Below are positions 1 to 7,809 of a stretch of DNA of 35,228 bases, in pieces (position 1 is the stretch's first letter; each line of letters begins with the position of its first letter). The stretch comes from Rhizobium sp. (GTDB taxonomy: Bacteria; Pseudomonadota; Alphaproteobacteria; Rhizobiales; Rhizobiaceae): assembly GCA_003501385.1 (NCBI GenBank), contig DNPN01000229.1, positions 1 to 35,228 of the forward strand, in the 5' to 3' direction. A program made the translations under genes and the position numbers. Below the pieces are notes generated by a model, which ran no database searches, was not told where the DNA came from, and worked only from the letters and a program-made list of their open reading frames with translations.

Positions 1-310
1 TGTGGTCGGGCTTCAGGTGGCGCAGTAGCCAGATCACTTCGATGTTGCGATGTGTCTCGACTTCAAGCCGACGGCTCGACCGCACTCGGTTCAAGTAGCC
101 GTACAGGTAGAGCTTCAGCAGATCGGCCGGATCGTAACCGGGACGACCCGTCCCCTTGGGCTCGACGCGGACAAATCCGGAGGCCTGCAAATGCAGCCCG
201 TCAATGAAAGCTTCGATGAATCGGACCGGGTTGTCTGCGCCGACGTAATCGTCCACCACTTCAGGCAGAAGCAGCATTTGCGAGCGGTCTGTTCCTGATA
301 GATGTGCCAT
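1..310 (-). CDS. IS1182-family transposase, N-terminal part (cut by window edge)
   Basis: Reading the minus strand from the ATG at 310-308 gives an open frame of 103 codons that runs off the left edge. It begins MAHLSGTDRSQMLLLPEVVD and continues with NPVRFIEAFIDGL, GRPGYDPADLLKLYLYGYLN and a run of Arg residues. This is the conserved N-terminal (DUF772) region of IS1182/IS5-like transposases, which precedes the DDE catalytic domain. The catalytic part lies outside the window, so intactness cannot be judged. The element probably marks the left border of the accessory region; no terminal repeat could be confirmed in the 84 bases between its start and the next gene. Confidence 0.85.
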   Translation of the reverse strand, partial: MAHLSGTDRSQMLLLPEVVDDYVGADNPVRFIEAFIDGLHLQASGFVRVEPKGTGRPGYDPADLLKLYLYGYLNRVRSSRRLEVETHRNIEVIWLLRHLKPDH

Positions 311-394
311 GGCAGAATATACCATGAGATTTTGCGATCAGGAATCCTCCAGTCGGGTTCCCAGCGCCCATGAGCACACGGAAGGTCAGTATTC

Positions 395-922
395 ATGCTT
401 ATTATTTTTGGCGGCTTGCCGGGCACCGGAAAAACGACGATTGCGCGTGCTTTGGCGAAGGAACTCGGGGCGAGCTATGTCCGCGTCGATACGGTCGAGC
501 AAAATATACGAGCTTCTGCCGTCTTGAAAGCGGACGTCGGCCCAGCGGGATATTTGGTCGCCTATGGGATCGCCGAAGACAATCTGGCGCTCGGCAATAC
601 GGTCATTGCGGATTCTGTGAATTGCTTGAAGGTCACGCGAGATGCCTGGCTATCGGTTGCCACGCGCTCGGCAGTGCCATCAGTTGAAATAGAGGTTATC
701 TGTTCCGACAAAAATGAACATCGCCGAAGGGCGGAAACGCGGGCAACAGATGTTCAGGGGTTGATAAAGCCAACCTGGGAAGAAATTATGGCCCGACACT
801 ATGACGATTGGGGGCAAAGCCCACTCGTTGTCGATACTGCGGCGCAGGATGTGGGGCAATCAGTCGCCGAATTGGTGTCAAAGCTTGCGCTTGGCAGAAG
901 TCAGCCAGGCCGGGACTTTTGA
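395..922 (+). CDS. AAA-family ATPase / P-loop nucleotide kinase-like protein
   Basis: A 175-residue protein opening almost directly with a Walker A loop (GGLPGTGKTT, residues 6-15), followed by the IARALAKELGASYVRVDT pattern typical of small P-loop kinases in the adenylylsulfate kinase / zeta-toxin-like / AAA_33 group. No membrane segment or second domain is visible. The ATG at 395 has GGAAGG about 10 bases upstream. The family phosphorylates small molecules or nucleotides, but the substrate cannot be read from sequence. It stands alone, convergent with the LysR gene. A zeta-toxin role is conceivable, but no epsilon-like antitoxin gene is adjacent. Confidence 0.8.
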   Translation: MLIIFGGLPGTGKTTIARALAKELGASYVRVDTVEQNIRASAVLKADVGPAGYLVAYGIAEDNLALGNTVIADSVNCLKVTRDAWLSVATRSAVPSVEIEVICSDKNEHRRRAETRATDVQGLIKPTWEEIMARHYDDWGQSPLVVDTAAQDVGQSVAELVSKLALGRSQPGRDF

Positions 923-973
923 CACGGTCTGCCTTATTCTGAGACGGTGCAAAACTCAGACGCAAAATTCAAA

Positions 974-991
974 CTTTAATCGGGATTAAAG
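974..991. terminator. Possible bidirectional terminator hairpin
   Basis: A perfect 8-bp inverted repeat, CTTTAATC / GATTAAAG separated by GG, lies between the convergent ATPase and LysR genes. The stem is AT-rich and the loop very short (effectively CGGG with a 7-bp stem), so it is a weak terminator candidate supported mainly by position. Confidence 0.3.
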
Positions 992-1005
992 CGACAAGCT
1001 GGCCT

Positions 1006-1884
1006 TCATTCAACCTTTCGAATCTCTGCATCCAGCCAACTGCAGAACCGGCGTACGACCTTCGATTCAGAGCGGCGCAGGTAGCGATATGTGCCGATTT
1101 CAACAGGCTCATATCCAGGTAATGCTGTGAGTGCTCCGGAGCGCGTTTCCCTGTTCGTAAGAATAGGGGGCGCGAGAACCATGCCAAGGCCAGCGACACA
1201 CGCGTGAAGCGCTGCATCGTCGGTGTCGAATGAGTGACTGAATGAGAGTTGCGTCAGCGGGACGTCGGAACTCTCGCACCAAAGCTTCCAATCCCAATTG
1301 CCTGCTGCACTTTGAATCGCGGGGACGTCTGAAACGGGGATTCGACGCGAGCTGTCATCTGCTAACAACAATCCCGGAGAAACAACGGGGCGGCTTAAAT
1401 CCCGAGCAAGAACCTTCCATTCTTCCGAGGCTTCGCCTGCGCGGAAATATCGAATGCTCACATCCACCAGCGGGTCAACAATGGAGCCTGTAGCTGAACC
1501 GGTTTCCACCCGAACGCGAACCCCAGGGCAAATGTCGCGGAAATGATCCAGTGACGGGATAAGCCATCGCAACGCAAGAGAGGTGGACGCCTGCACGTTA
1601 ATTTCAGTTTCGTCTCGATATAGCGCTTCGGCGGAGCGCTCGATAAGCGCGATCGCCGGCCCGATCTCCTGGTAGAACCGCTGGCCGGCACCTGAAAGGG
1701 ACACAGAGTTGCTTCCTCTGCGGAAGAAGCTCACCCCAAGCTCATCTTCAAGTTTCTTGAGCTGGTGGCTCACAGCGCCGGCGGTCACACCGAGTTCTGC
1801 ACCGGCTGCCGTCAAGCTCCCGGTGCGCGCCACGATCGCGAATACCCGGATGGCGTTGAGAGAAACCCGATGTTGTTGCTGCAT
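1006..1884 (-). CDS. LysR-family transcriptional regulator (GcvA-like)
   Basis: A 292-residue protein of normal LysR length. The N-terminal winged helix-turn-helix is clear (residues about 7-66: LNAIRVFAIVARTGSLTAAG, then VTAGAVSHQLKKLEDELGV), followed by a substrate-binding domain from about residue 90 that senses a small-molecule inducer. The wording of the HTH resembles the GcvA/AmpR subgroup. The ATG at 1884 is preceded by GAGGAAAATTC, a good ribosome binding site. The gene is transcribed divergently from the EamA-EamA-oxidoreductase genes across a 90-bp gap, the classic arrangement in which a LysR protein controls its neighbour from the shared intergenic region. The inducer is unknown; an amine or amino acid derivative would fit the downstream oxidase. 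Confidence 0.92.
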   Translation of the reverse strand: MQQQHRVSLNAIRVFAIVARTGSLTAAGAELGVTAGAVSHQLKKLEDELGVSFFRRGSNSVSLSGAGQRFYQEIGPAIALIERSAEALYRDETEINVQASTSLALRWLIPSLDHFRDICPGVRVRVETGSATGSIVDPLVDVSIRYFRAGEASEEWKVLARDLSRPVVSPGLLLADDSSRRIPVSDVPAIQSAAGNWDWKLWCESSDVPLTQLSFSHSFDTDDAALHACVAGLGMVLAPPILTNRETRSGALTALPGYEPVEIGTYRYLRRSESKVVRRFCSWLDAEIRKVE

Positions 1885-1974
1885 GAATTTTCCTCAATCA
1901 CCCTGCAAATTTCTCGTTTGAGCTTCCCGTAGAGTTTCTGCACAAGGGATATCAAATGCCCTGCAGGAAACAAG

Positions 1975-2889
1975 ATGCACTCACGGAAAATATACACCAA
2001 CACCAAAGCCATCGCATGGGTCACTATCGGGACAGCATTATTTTCTTTGATTTTCGCATCCGGAAAATTCGCTGACGGAAGCGCAAGTCCATTGCAAATA
2101 CTGTTTCTCCGATACATCGGCGGCCTGGCAACGCTGCTACTGGTCGTGTTGGTGCGACGGGAAAGACTGTCGGCTTATCGAAGCCCTAAACCGCTTTCCC
2201 ATTTCATAAGGGCCGTCTTCGGTGCCTCGGGCGGGGGAGCGCTGATCTACGCATCGGCAAACATGCCAATCGTGGATGCCACAGCCCTTGGTTTGCTCTA
2301 TGTCGTGTTCGTTATTCCTCTCGGCGTTCTGGTGCTGAAGGAACAGCTCTCCAGTCAGCATTTCGGCGCTATTGCGATCTGCTGTGCCGGAGCCGCGATC
2401 GTCATGGCATCGCGCGGCGCGTTCACCGAGTTTCACATGGCTTATGTCTTCCCGGCCGGAATCGCGGTTCTTGGCGCAGCGCTGCTGGCCGTAGAAGGAC
2501 TGATGATTAAGATGCTCTCACACTCCGATCGCACGATGACGGTACTGCTCTATGTCAACGCGTTCGGCATCCTACTGATGGCCGGCCCCGCCGCCATGCA
2601 ATGGGTGCCGCTCTCTTTCGAAAGTGCGATATCGTTCATCCTGCTCGGGCCGATCGCAGTGACGGCGCAATATTGCATTGTCCAGGGCTATCGCCTCGCC
2701 TCGCTCTCGATCGTCGGCCCGGTCGATTATACCTGGCTGATCTTCGCCGGCCTGATCGGCTTTATGTTTTTTGGCGAAAAACCCACTTTGGGGGTCGCAG
2801 CAGGTTCAGCGATTATCGCAATAGGGGGCATCATGCTCGCCATCATCAAGCCACCGGCCGGTGAGCACGAAAGCACATCGTCGGCGTGA
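1975..2889 (+). CDS. DMT-family (EamA) transporter
   Basis: A 304-residue integral membrane protein with the two-fold EamA repeat and about ten hydrophobic helices. The first segment (AWVTIGTALFSLIFASGKFA) and the mid-protein segment (IVDATALGLLYVVFVIPLGV) are typical of S-adenosylmethionine/metabolite exporter-like permeases of the drug/metabolite transporter superfamily. The start ATG at 1975 has AGGAAA upstream. It is the first gene of an apparent three-gene transcription unit (82-bp gap to the second EamA gene, then 16 bp to the flavoenzyme), divergent from the LysR gene. Family members export or import small metabolites across the inner membrane; the substrate is not predictable. Confidence 0.9.
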   Translation: MHSRKIYTNTKAIAWVTIGTALFSLIFASGKFADGSASPLQILFLRYIGGLATLLLVVLVRRERLSAYRSPKPLSHFIRAVFGASGGGALIYASANMPIVDATALGLLYVVFVIPLGVLVLKEQLSSQHFGAIAICCAGAAIVMASRGAFTEFHMAYVFPAGIAVLGAALLAVEGLMIKMLSHSDRTMTVLLYVNAFGILLMAGPAAMQWVPLSFESAISFILLGPIAVTAQYCIVQGYRLASLSIVGPVDYTWLIFAGLIGFMFFGEKPTLGVAAGSAIIAIGGIMLAIIKPPAGEHESTSSA

Positions 2890-2971
2890 CGCGTAACCAG
2901 AAATCGACTGGCCCTGCATCGGGAAGCAGGCCTTTGTCCCGCGATAGTTTCCCGGAAACAGGAACAGAGTC

Positions 2972-3880
2972 ATGCGTCTGACCTATCTGGTGTTCGCCCT
3001 GCTCGGCCTCTTCTGGGGCTCGAACTTCATCTACATGAAATGGGCGGCTGAGCTAATTACTCCGGCACAGATCACGCTGCTACGGGTGTTCTTCGGCTTT
3101 TTGCCGCTGGCCCTTGCCGCGTGGCGAAAGGGAGTAATCCATAGGGATCAGGTGCGACACCTGCCGCATTTCTTCGTTATGGCTGTGCTGGCAACGGCCT
3201 TTTACTATTTCGCGATCGCGGAAGGCACGGCGCTGCTTCCCTCGGGCATTGCCGGCGTTCTCGGGGGCTCGATCTCCCTGTTCACAACAATTGCCACCCT
3301 GCTGTTCCTTCGCACGGAAAGGCCGAACGGATTGATGTTGATCGGCGTTCTTGTCGGCTTCGCAGGCATCGTGCTGATCGCCAGACCATGGGAAGGATCA
3401 GATAGCACCATCGACATAACAGGGGTGTTCTGGATGCTGGCTGCCACTACGATCCTTGGTGTTTCCTACGTTTACGTCCGCCGCTTCCTATCACCACACA
3501 ACTTGCCGCCCCTTGCGCTCGCCACATGGCAGACGGGCCTCGCTCTGCTGGTGCTTCTGCTTGTCGTCGATCGAACGGGGACGGGAAACATTTTGCAAAA
3601 TTGGCATACAGCGGCTGGTGTTGCCGTTGGTCTTGGCGTCCTTGGAACCGGCATGGCGTTCCTAATCTACTATTATCTGCTGCAAGAGCTGGGCGCCGTC
3701 GCGGCCTCGGGCGCTACCTACATCACGCCCAACGTCGCCCTACTGATCGGTTGGGCCACTGGCGAGCATGTCGGTATGCCGGAAATCGTCGCCATTATTC
3801 TCGTTCTTACCAGTATCGCCATGCTGCAGATCGGTCGGCAGAAAGCCGTCAACCAGATTGAACGGGCCGCAAGCATCTGA
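2972..3880 (+). CDS. DMT-family (EamA) transporter, second copy
   Basis: A 302-residue protein with ten predicted membrane helices. It opens with LVFALLGLFWGSNFIYMKWA, the hallmark first helix of EamA proteins, and has a second EamA half from about residue 150 (GVFWMLAATTILGVSYVYVR). The ATG at 2972 follows CAGGAACAGAGTC. It is not an obvious recent duplicate of the preceding EamA protein, as the wording of the helices differs. Two DMT permeases next to an amine-oxidase-like flavoenzyme suggest that one moves the substrate and the other the product, but this is inference. Confidence 0.9.
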   Translation: MRLTYLVFALLGLFWGSNFIYMKWAAELITPAQITLLRVFFGFLPLALAAWRKGVIHRDQVRHLPHFFVMAVLATAFYYFAIAEGTALLPSGIAGVLGGSISLFTTIATLLFLRTERPNGLMLIGVLVGFAGIVLIARPWEGSDSTIDITGVFWMLAATTILGVSYVYVRRFLSPHNLPPLALATWQTGLALLVLLLVVDRTGTGNILQNWHTAAGVAVGLGVLGTGMAFLIYYYLLQELGAVAASGATYITPNVALLIGWATGEHVGMPEIVAIILVLTSIAMLQIGRQKAVNQIERAASI

Positions 3881-3896
3881 AAGGCAGGAGCTGATT

Positions 3897-5042
3897 GTGA
3901 ACACAGGCACTGGAATAAAAATCGCGGTGGTCGGGCGGGGCCTGATCGGGTCGGCTGCTGCCCGCCATCTGTCCAAGATGGGTCATGCTGTGGCTCTGAT
4001 TGGGCCTGATGAACCGGAAGACTTCTCGCGTCACACCGGCGTTTTTGGCAGCCATTATGACGAGGGCCGTATTACCCGAAGGTTTGATCCAGAACCGTTC
4101 TGGGTCCAGATGAATGGTGCTGCGATTTCCCGCTACGACGAGATTTCGGCAGAAAGTGGTGTCGAGTTCTATAGGGAAGCTGGCGTGCTGCATGTCGGAG
4201 ACGCCGAAAACCCAAACGTGGCACTTGTGGCGAAAGTCACCGCCGAGAATGGCATTCTCTGCGAGGCTTACAGGGATGCGGAGCTTGCTGAGCGATTTCC
4301 GTTTCTGAAATCAACGGCAGCGATGCAGGGATATTTCGAGCCCCATGATGCCGGGTATATCAGCCCGCGTCGCTTGGTTCGGGCACAAACGATTGCAGCA
4401 CAGCGCGCCGGCGCTCGCATCATCGCCGAACCTGCAATAGGGATTTCCGAAAGCCACTTCGGTGTAACGGTTCGAACGAATTCAACCAGTATCGATGTCG
4501 ATCATGTGCTCGTTGCAGCAGGGGGGCACACGCAATCCCTTCTAGGACAGTCATTGGGAATTAAGGTCTACGGCCGAACGGCAGCACTGTTTCGTCTCAG
4601 TATCACTGAGGCGCAGCGTCTGGCCGAGATGCCCTCGATGCGTTGTATCGGTCCAAAGGGCAACAATCCCTATATTCTACCGCCAATTTCCTATCCCGAC
4701 GGCCAGTCTTGGTTAAAGCTGGGCGGCGATCCTGTCGATATCCCGCTCGAAAGTGAGGCCGATATCAAGAACTGGTTCCGGTCAGGAGGATCGGATCAAG
4801 TTGCTGATCTGCTTGAAACCCAGATCCTTGACCGTATTCATGACCTGGAATTTGAAGAGCGCCGCATGGTGCCCTGCATGACTACCTTTGGTAATACCGG
4901 CCTACCCTGCATCGGCCCGGTTTCAGAAAGGGTAACGGTTGCATTCTGCTGCTACGGCAAGAGTGCGAAATGTTCGGATGAATTGGGACGCCTAGGTGCT
5001 ATGGCGCTGTTGGGCGAGGTCACGGCAGAACTCACGCCGTGA
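3897..5042 (+). CDS. FAD-dependent oxidoreductase, sarcosine/N-methyl-amino-acid oxidase-like
   Basis: A 381-residue protein of the DAO (glycine/D-amino-acid oxidase) family. The FAD-binding beta-alpha-beta motif is at the N-terminus (VVGRGLIGSAAARHLSKMG), followed by SHYDEGRITRRFD, which resembles the active-site segment of monomeric sarcosine oxidase and N-methyltryptophan oxidase. A Cys in VPCMTTFGNTG lies where those enzymes attach FAD covalently, so a covalent flavin is plausible. I chose GTG 3897 because AGGAG lies just upstream, it is 16 bp after the preceding stop, and the FAD motif then falls at residue 7; a longer open frame reaches 3768 but overlaps the EamA gene. Expected role: oxidation of a secondary amine or amino acid taken up by the adjacent permeases. 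Substrate unknown. Confidence 0.88.
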   Translation: MNTGTGIKIAVVGRGLIGSAAARHLSKMGHAVALIGPDEPEDFSRHTGVFGSHYDEGRITRRFDPEPFWVQMNGAAISRYDEISAESGVEFYREAGVLHVGDAENPNVALVAKVTAENGILCEAYRDAELAERFPFLKSTAAMQGYFEPHDAGYISPRRLVRAQTIAAQRAGARIIAEPAIGISESHFGVTVRTNSTSIDVDHVLVAAGGHTQSLLGQSLGIKVYGRTAALFRLSITEAQRLAEMPSMRCIGPKGNNPYILPPISYPDGQSWLKLGGDPVDIPLESEADIKNWFRSGGSDQVADLLETQILDRIHDLEFEERRMVPCMTTFGNTGLPCIGPVSERVTVAFCCYGKSAKCSDELGRLGAMALLGEVTAELTP

Positions 5043-5092
5043 TAGGAATTTGTCGAGGAAATCCTAATATTCGCGGCAAAACCACCGACCTT

Positions 5093-5111
5093 GATTTTTC
5101 AGGGAAAAATC
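5093..5111. terminator. Inverted repeat between convergent genes
   Basis: GATTTTTC-agg-GAAAAATC is a perfect 8-bp stem with a 3-base loop, 50 bases after the oxidoreductase stop and facing the DUF3088 gene on the other strand. It could end transcription from both sides. A further dispersed pair TCGCAAAA (5127-5134) / TTTTGCGA (5155-5162) follows, so the stretch may instead be the remains of a recombination site. Confidence 0.3.
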
Positions 5112-5175
5112 TGGCGCAAAAGTCACTCGCAAAAGGCAAACTTTCGCGACCGATTTTTGCGACGATTTCGGAGCC

Positions 5176-5529
5176 TCATGGATGCGGATCAGGAAACCCG
5201 TGCCTATCCGTCAGAGCGGCGAGAATTTTGTCCTTCTCTGAGATAAAACCTCGGCCTTGATATGTGCCCGTTTGATGGGGTGACGTTGCCCCATCCGCCA
5301 GCACCAACAACGGGAGAAACTGGTTTTCCTCCCCCACAAACCCAATGACCGGAAGCCTCGGCCGGGGCCACTCAATCCGTTCTACGTCGAGCCGCTTCGC
5401 CAGCTCCGGAAATGACGCTAGCACCCCCTCCATGAGGGCGCAGTGCCAACAATAGAACCGCTGGCCCGGATAGGCCGGGTCTTCAAAATCTGGACGCAAT
5501 AAAAAGAGCTTGTCGCGGGTCATATTCAT
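5176..5529 (-). CDS. DUF3088 domain-containing protein
   Basis: A 117-residue protein matching the DUF3088 pattern as I know it: LFLLRPDFEDPAYPGQRFYC, then a CWHC motif at residues 27-30, then VERIEWPRPR and a C-terminal SEKDKILAAL segment. The early CxxC and overall size suggest a thioredoxin-like fold, but no biochemical role is established for the family. Standalone gene on the minus strand, starting at ATG 5529 (a second Met is two codons in). No membrane segment. Confidence 0.8.
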   Translation of the reverse strand: MNMTRDKLFLLRPDFEDPAYPGQRFYCWHCALMEGVLASFPELAKRLDVERIEWPRPRLPVIGFVGEENQFLPLLVLADGATSPHQTGTYQGRGFISEKDKILAALTDRHGFPDPHP

Positions 5530-5635
5530 CCCTGATCTGCCGATTGATATGGATATCTGAAACCTGCATAACAGTCAGAATTTCCGCTGCAACTCCAGTT
5601 ACCAGGGGCAGTTACTGAGAATCCTACTATGCCCG

Positions 5636-6526
5636 TTATGGGTAATCCTCCATGAGGCGAGAAATCGTGCTTCGGCCCAACTCGTTCATGATAGGGTTCG
5701 TGTCTTTATAATACCAAACCAAACCCATCGCTTGCACGAATGCCCATGCCGCGCCGCGCTGCCATTCGAGGTCATCTATTAGCAGAGCTTCGCGGAAGAT
5801 CGCGCGCATATCCCGGTCAAGCAGATGCCATCCGGCGACAAGATCAAGCGATTGATCAGCAGGAGCGAAATCGCCAGTGTCAAGGACGCCAACTAAGCGC
5901 TTGCCATGAACCAAGAGATTTACCGGTATGAGGTCCTTGTGGCTCATCGCTTCACGGTTGAGAGATGGTAATTCGCGAAGGCTTCCCCACATGCGGCGCA
6001 GGTGCCCAACATCAAGAAGGTGTTCACTTTTAGAAAAGCACACCTCCATCCACGCATCGTGATCGTTTAAATTCCCGCCCCGGCCCCTGCCGTCAAATTT
6101 CCGGGCCTTCAAATCCACTGTACGAAGCGTTGAGATCAGTCGGACAAGGTCCAGCGCAAAAACAGATGAGCCGCAGAGGCCAATCGGCGTAGCAACTTGT
6201 CCCTCTATCCAAGTCTGTACAAGCCAAGGCAGCGGATAGTCAGAGCTTTGCCTCCCGATACCGACTGGCTTTGGGCTGGGAAAGGGACAATATTCGTTAA
6301 ATTCCGCGCTGGCTTTGGCTTCCGCTTCCAGCCAATGGGTACATTCGGCGGTGTCCATCATCCGCAAAGGAAAGCGAGCAGCGTGCGTGGCACCAATTCT
6401 AAAGATCGCATTGACCGTGCCAGCGGTGTCCAATTCAATGATTTCCTGGCCTCGAAACTGCGGAAACTGGTCAGCTATCAAGGCACACACGTGGGCCACT
6501 TCGATGTCTATTTGATCGCTGTGCAT
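5636..6526 (-). CDS. Aminoglycoside phosphotransferase (APH)-family protein
   Basis: A 296-residue kinase-like protein. The catalytic loop reads SHKDLIPVNLLVHGKRLVGV, matching the HxDxxxxN pattern of APH/choline-kinase enzymes, followed by LDTGDFAPADQSLDLV in the position of the Mg-binding DFG-like Asp. The N-terminal half (residues 40-110) carries the small kinase lobe. ATG 6526 was preferred over the upstream in-frame ATG at 6556 because GAGGAGGAGCGG sits directly before it. Family members phosphorylate antibiotics or cellular alcohols. Divergence from known aminoglycoside, streptomycin or macrolide kinases means resistance should not be assumed. Confidence 0.85.
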   Translation of the reverse strand: MHSDQIDIEVAHVCALIADQFPQFRGQEIIELDTAGTVNAIFRIGATHAARFPLRMMDTAECTHWLEAEAKASAEFNEYCPFPSPKPVGIGRQSSDYPLPWLVQTWIEGQVATPIGLCGSSVFALDLVRLISTLRTVDLKARKFDGRGRGGNLNDHDAWMEVCFSKSEHLLDVGHLRRMWGSLRELPSLNREAMSHKDLIPVNLLVHGKRLVGVLDTGDFAPADQSLDLVAGWHLLDRDMRAIFREALLIDDLEWQRGAAWAFVQAMGLVWYYKDTNPIMNELGRSTISRLMEDYP

Positions 6527-6771
6527 CCGCTCCTCCTCAAAAATTTTCCCTATCACACCCTTTACGGGGTCTGTTCAGCGACAAGCGAAAAAGTGAGTTC
6601 TTCTAAGTTTGGGCCAGTAGCCCTAAGCCTGATCGATCGCGACTTCAGTGATGAACGATATCATAATCCATATGTGCAAAAGATCGGCCAAGGGATCGGC
6701 CAAAATCAATAGTAAATCGACAAAAATCTCATATAAATAAAGACTATAGAAAAATTAGATATCGGCCAAAA

Positions 6772-7013
6772 TGGCTGTCGAAGACGCCCCACCCGTATCG
6801 ATCCGGCACGTATCGAGTATCCCTATGGCGAGTTGCTGGACCTTTCGCTTGAGATTGCCACTAGGGCGATCGACTTGGCCGGGCTCTCGATCCTAAAACG
6901 GCAGCCCAACTGGCCCGCACCGTCATCAGGATCATGAACACCTATTGCAGCAACCTGATCGAGCCCGGAAACGTCTTGCGTGCGCAACTCATTCCAACGG
7001 TTTTGACAAAATA
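6772..7013 (+). pseudogene. Fic-family protein, N-terminal remnant with frameshift
   Basis: Two adjacent plus-strand frames together spell the N-terminal region of Fic (AMP-transferase) proteins of the COG3177 type. About 6790-6940 gives RIDPARIEYPYGELLDLSLE and IATRAIDLAG. From about 6895, in the next frame, comes TAAQLARTVIRIMNTYCSNL followed by IEPGNVLRAQ, clearly related to the conserved RIMNTYYSNLIEGHNTRP segment that includes the inhibitory and early catalytic-domain region. The frameshift near 6895 and the absence of the downstream HPFxxGNGR catalytic motif show a dead, 3'-truncated gene. The sequence ATCGGCCAA recurs three times just upstream (6685-6775). Confidence 0.65.
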
Positions 7014-7050
7014 GCACCCAATGAACACCTGGGGCAAATCCTGATAAAAC

Positions 7051-7370
7051 TCAATAAACCATGTTCAAATCAGCCTCGAAGGCATTTCCCCCAAAGTCCT
7101 GCGGCTTCACATCCTGCCCAGAATGCATGACCCGTAGCACCACCACGCGGTCAGGATAAGAACGAAAATAGATGCAACGGTCGCGGTAGGGAAAGCCCCG
7201 CAGGCCCTCGAGGATGTCATCACGGGGTGCCCCGTGAAACCGACCTCGGCAATCCATGCAATCTTGGCGGTGAGGTCCGACAAAAACTCCCTGGCATAGT
7301 GCGGACTGCTCTTGGCAATGTAGCGCCGAATTCCCCGTAGATCTTCGATTGCGAGGGGAGCGATGATCAA
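7051..7370 (-). pseudogene. parE: ParE/RelE-type toxin, frameshifted
   Basis: The first part, from ATG 7370, reads MIIAPLAIEDLRGIRRYIAK and continues to about AEVGFTG, a typical ParE N-terminus. The rest (GAPRDDILEGLRGFPYRD, then IYFRSYPDRVVVLRVMHSGQ, ending at 7051) is in another frame, so an insertion or deletion near 7225 (inside a GGGGTGCCCCGTG run) splits the gene. The uninterrupted product would be about 105 residues, normal for ParE toxins, which poison DNA gyrase in the families studied. It lies 19 bp behind its antitoxin gene. Either the toxin is inactivated while the antitoxin remains intact, or the run hides a sequencing error. Confidence 0.75.
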
Positions 7371-7389
7371 GCGTTTCGGGTTAATGGCC

Positions 7390-7641
7390 TTAGCTTTCGT
7401 TCATCACATCATTAAGGATGGCAGCACTGGATGCGTATTCTTTGCCATGACCCGCAGCAATCTGTGCATCGGCGGCGCTGATGTCCTGGCGTAGAGAACG
7501 CATGTTTATTTCGTAATCGGCCAGCATCCGGATTCCGGCCCGAACAACTTCGGTTTCCGTGCCAAAGCGACCACTTTTCACAAGGTCGGACAGGATGCCG
7601 TCATAGGTATCACCAAGAGAGAATGTTTTTGCACGTGCCAT
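7390..7641 (-). CDS. parD: ParD-type antitoxin
   Basis: An 83-residue protein with the ribbon-helix-helix pattern of ParD antitoxins (FSLGDTYDGILSDLVKSGRF, then TETEVVRAGIRMLADYE) and a flexible C-terminal tail that would wrap the toxin. ATG 7641 follows AGAAGGAG. First gene of a two-gene toxin-antitoxin unit with the frameshifted ParE downstream. A promoter with an inverted repeat inside it lies directly upstream, fitting the usual autorepression by ParD. Such modules stabilise plasmids and islands by post-segregational killing. Confidence 0.85.
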   Translation of the reverse strand: MARAKTFSLGDTYDGILSDLVKSGRFGTETEVVRAGIRMLADYEINMRSLRQDISAADAQIAAGHGKEYASSAAILNDVMNES

Positions 7642-7663
7642 GGATCCAACTCCTTCTGCATCC

Positions 7664-7693
7664 AGTATATGTAAAAAACCAATATTTTTACAA
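7664..7693 (-). promoter_or_regulatory. Promoter and operator of the parD-parE unit
   Basis: On the minus strand, TTGTAA (7693-7688), an 18-bp spacer and TATACT (7669-7664) make a good sigma-70-type promoter. Inside it lies a perfect inverted repeat TGTAAAAA-7 bases-TTTTTACA (7670-7692), the sort of site a ribbon-helix-helix antitoxin dimer binds. The start codon is 23 bases beyond the -10 element. Confidence 0.65.
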
Positions 7694-7809
7694 TAGTTTT
7701 ATGGCATGGTGACGGAACCCCCTTAATTATCTGGGTCCCGTATAGTCCTTCCTTTAAATTGGAAGCCCTCCTTATAATCCCCCACAACAACAAAGCGATA
7801 GAAGCCACA

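Noticed and set aside
3768..3896. 43-residue extension of the flavoenzyme
   Set aside because: It overlaps the end of the EamA gene, and the FAD motif would be displaced from the N-terminus.
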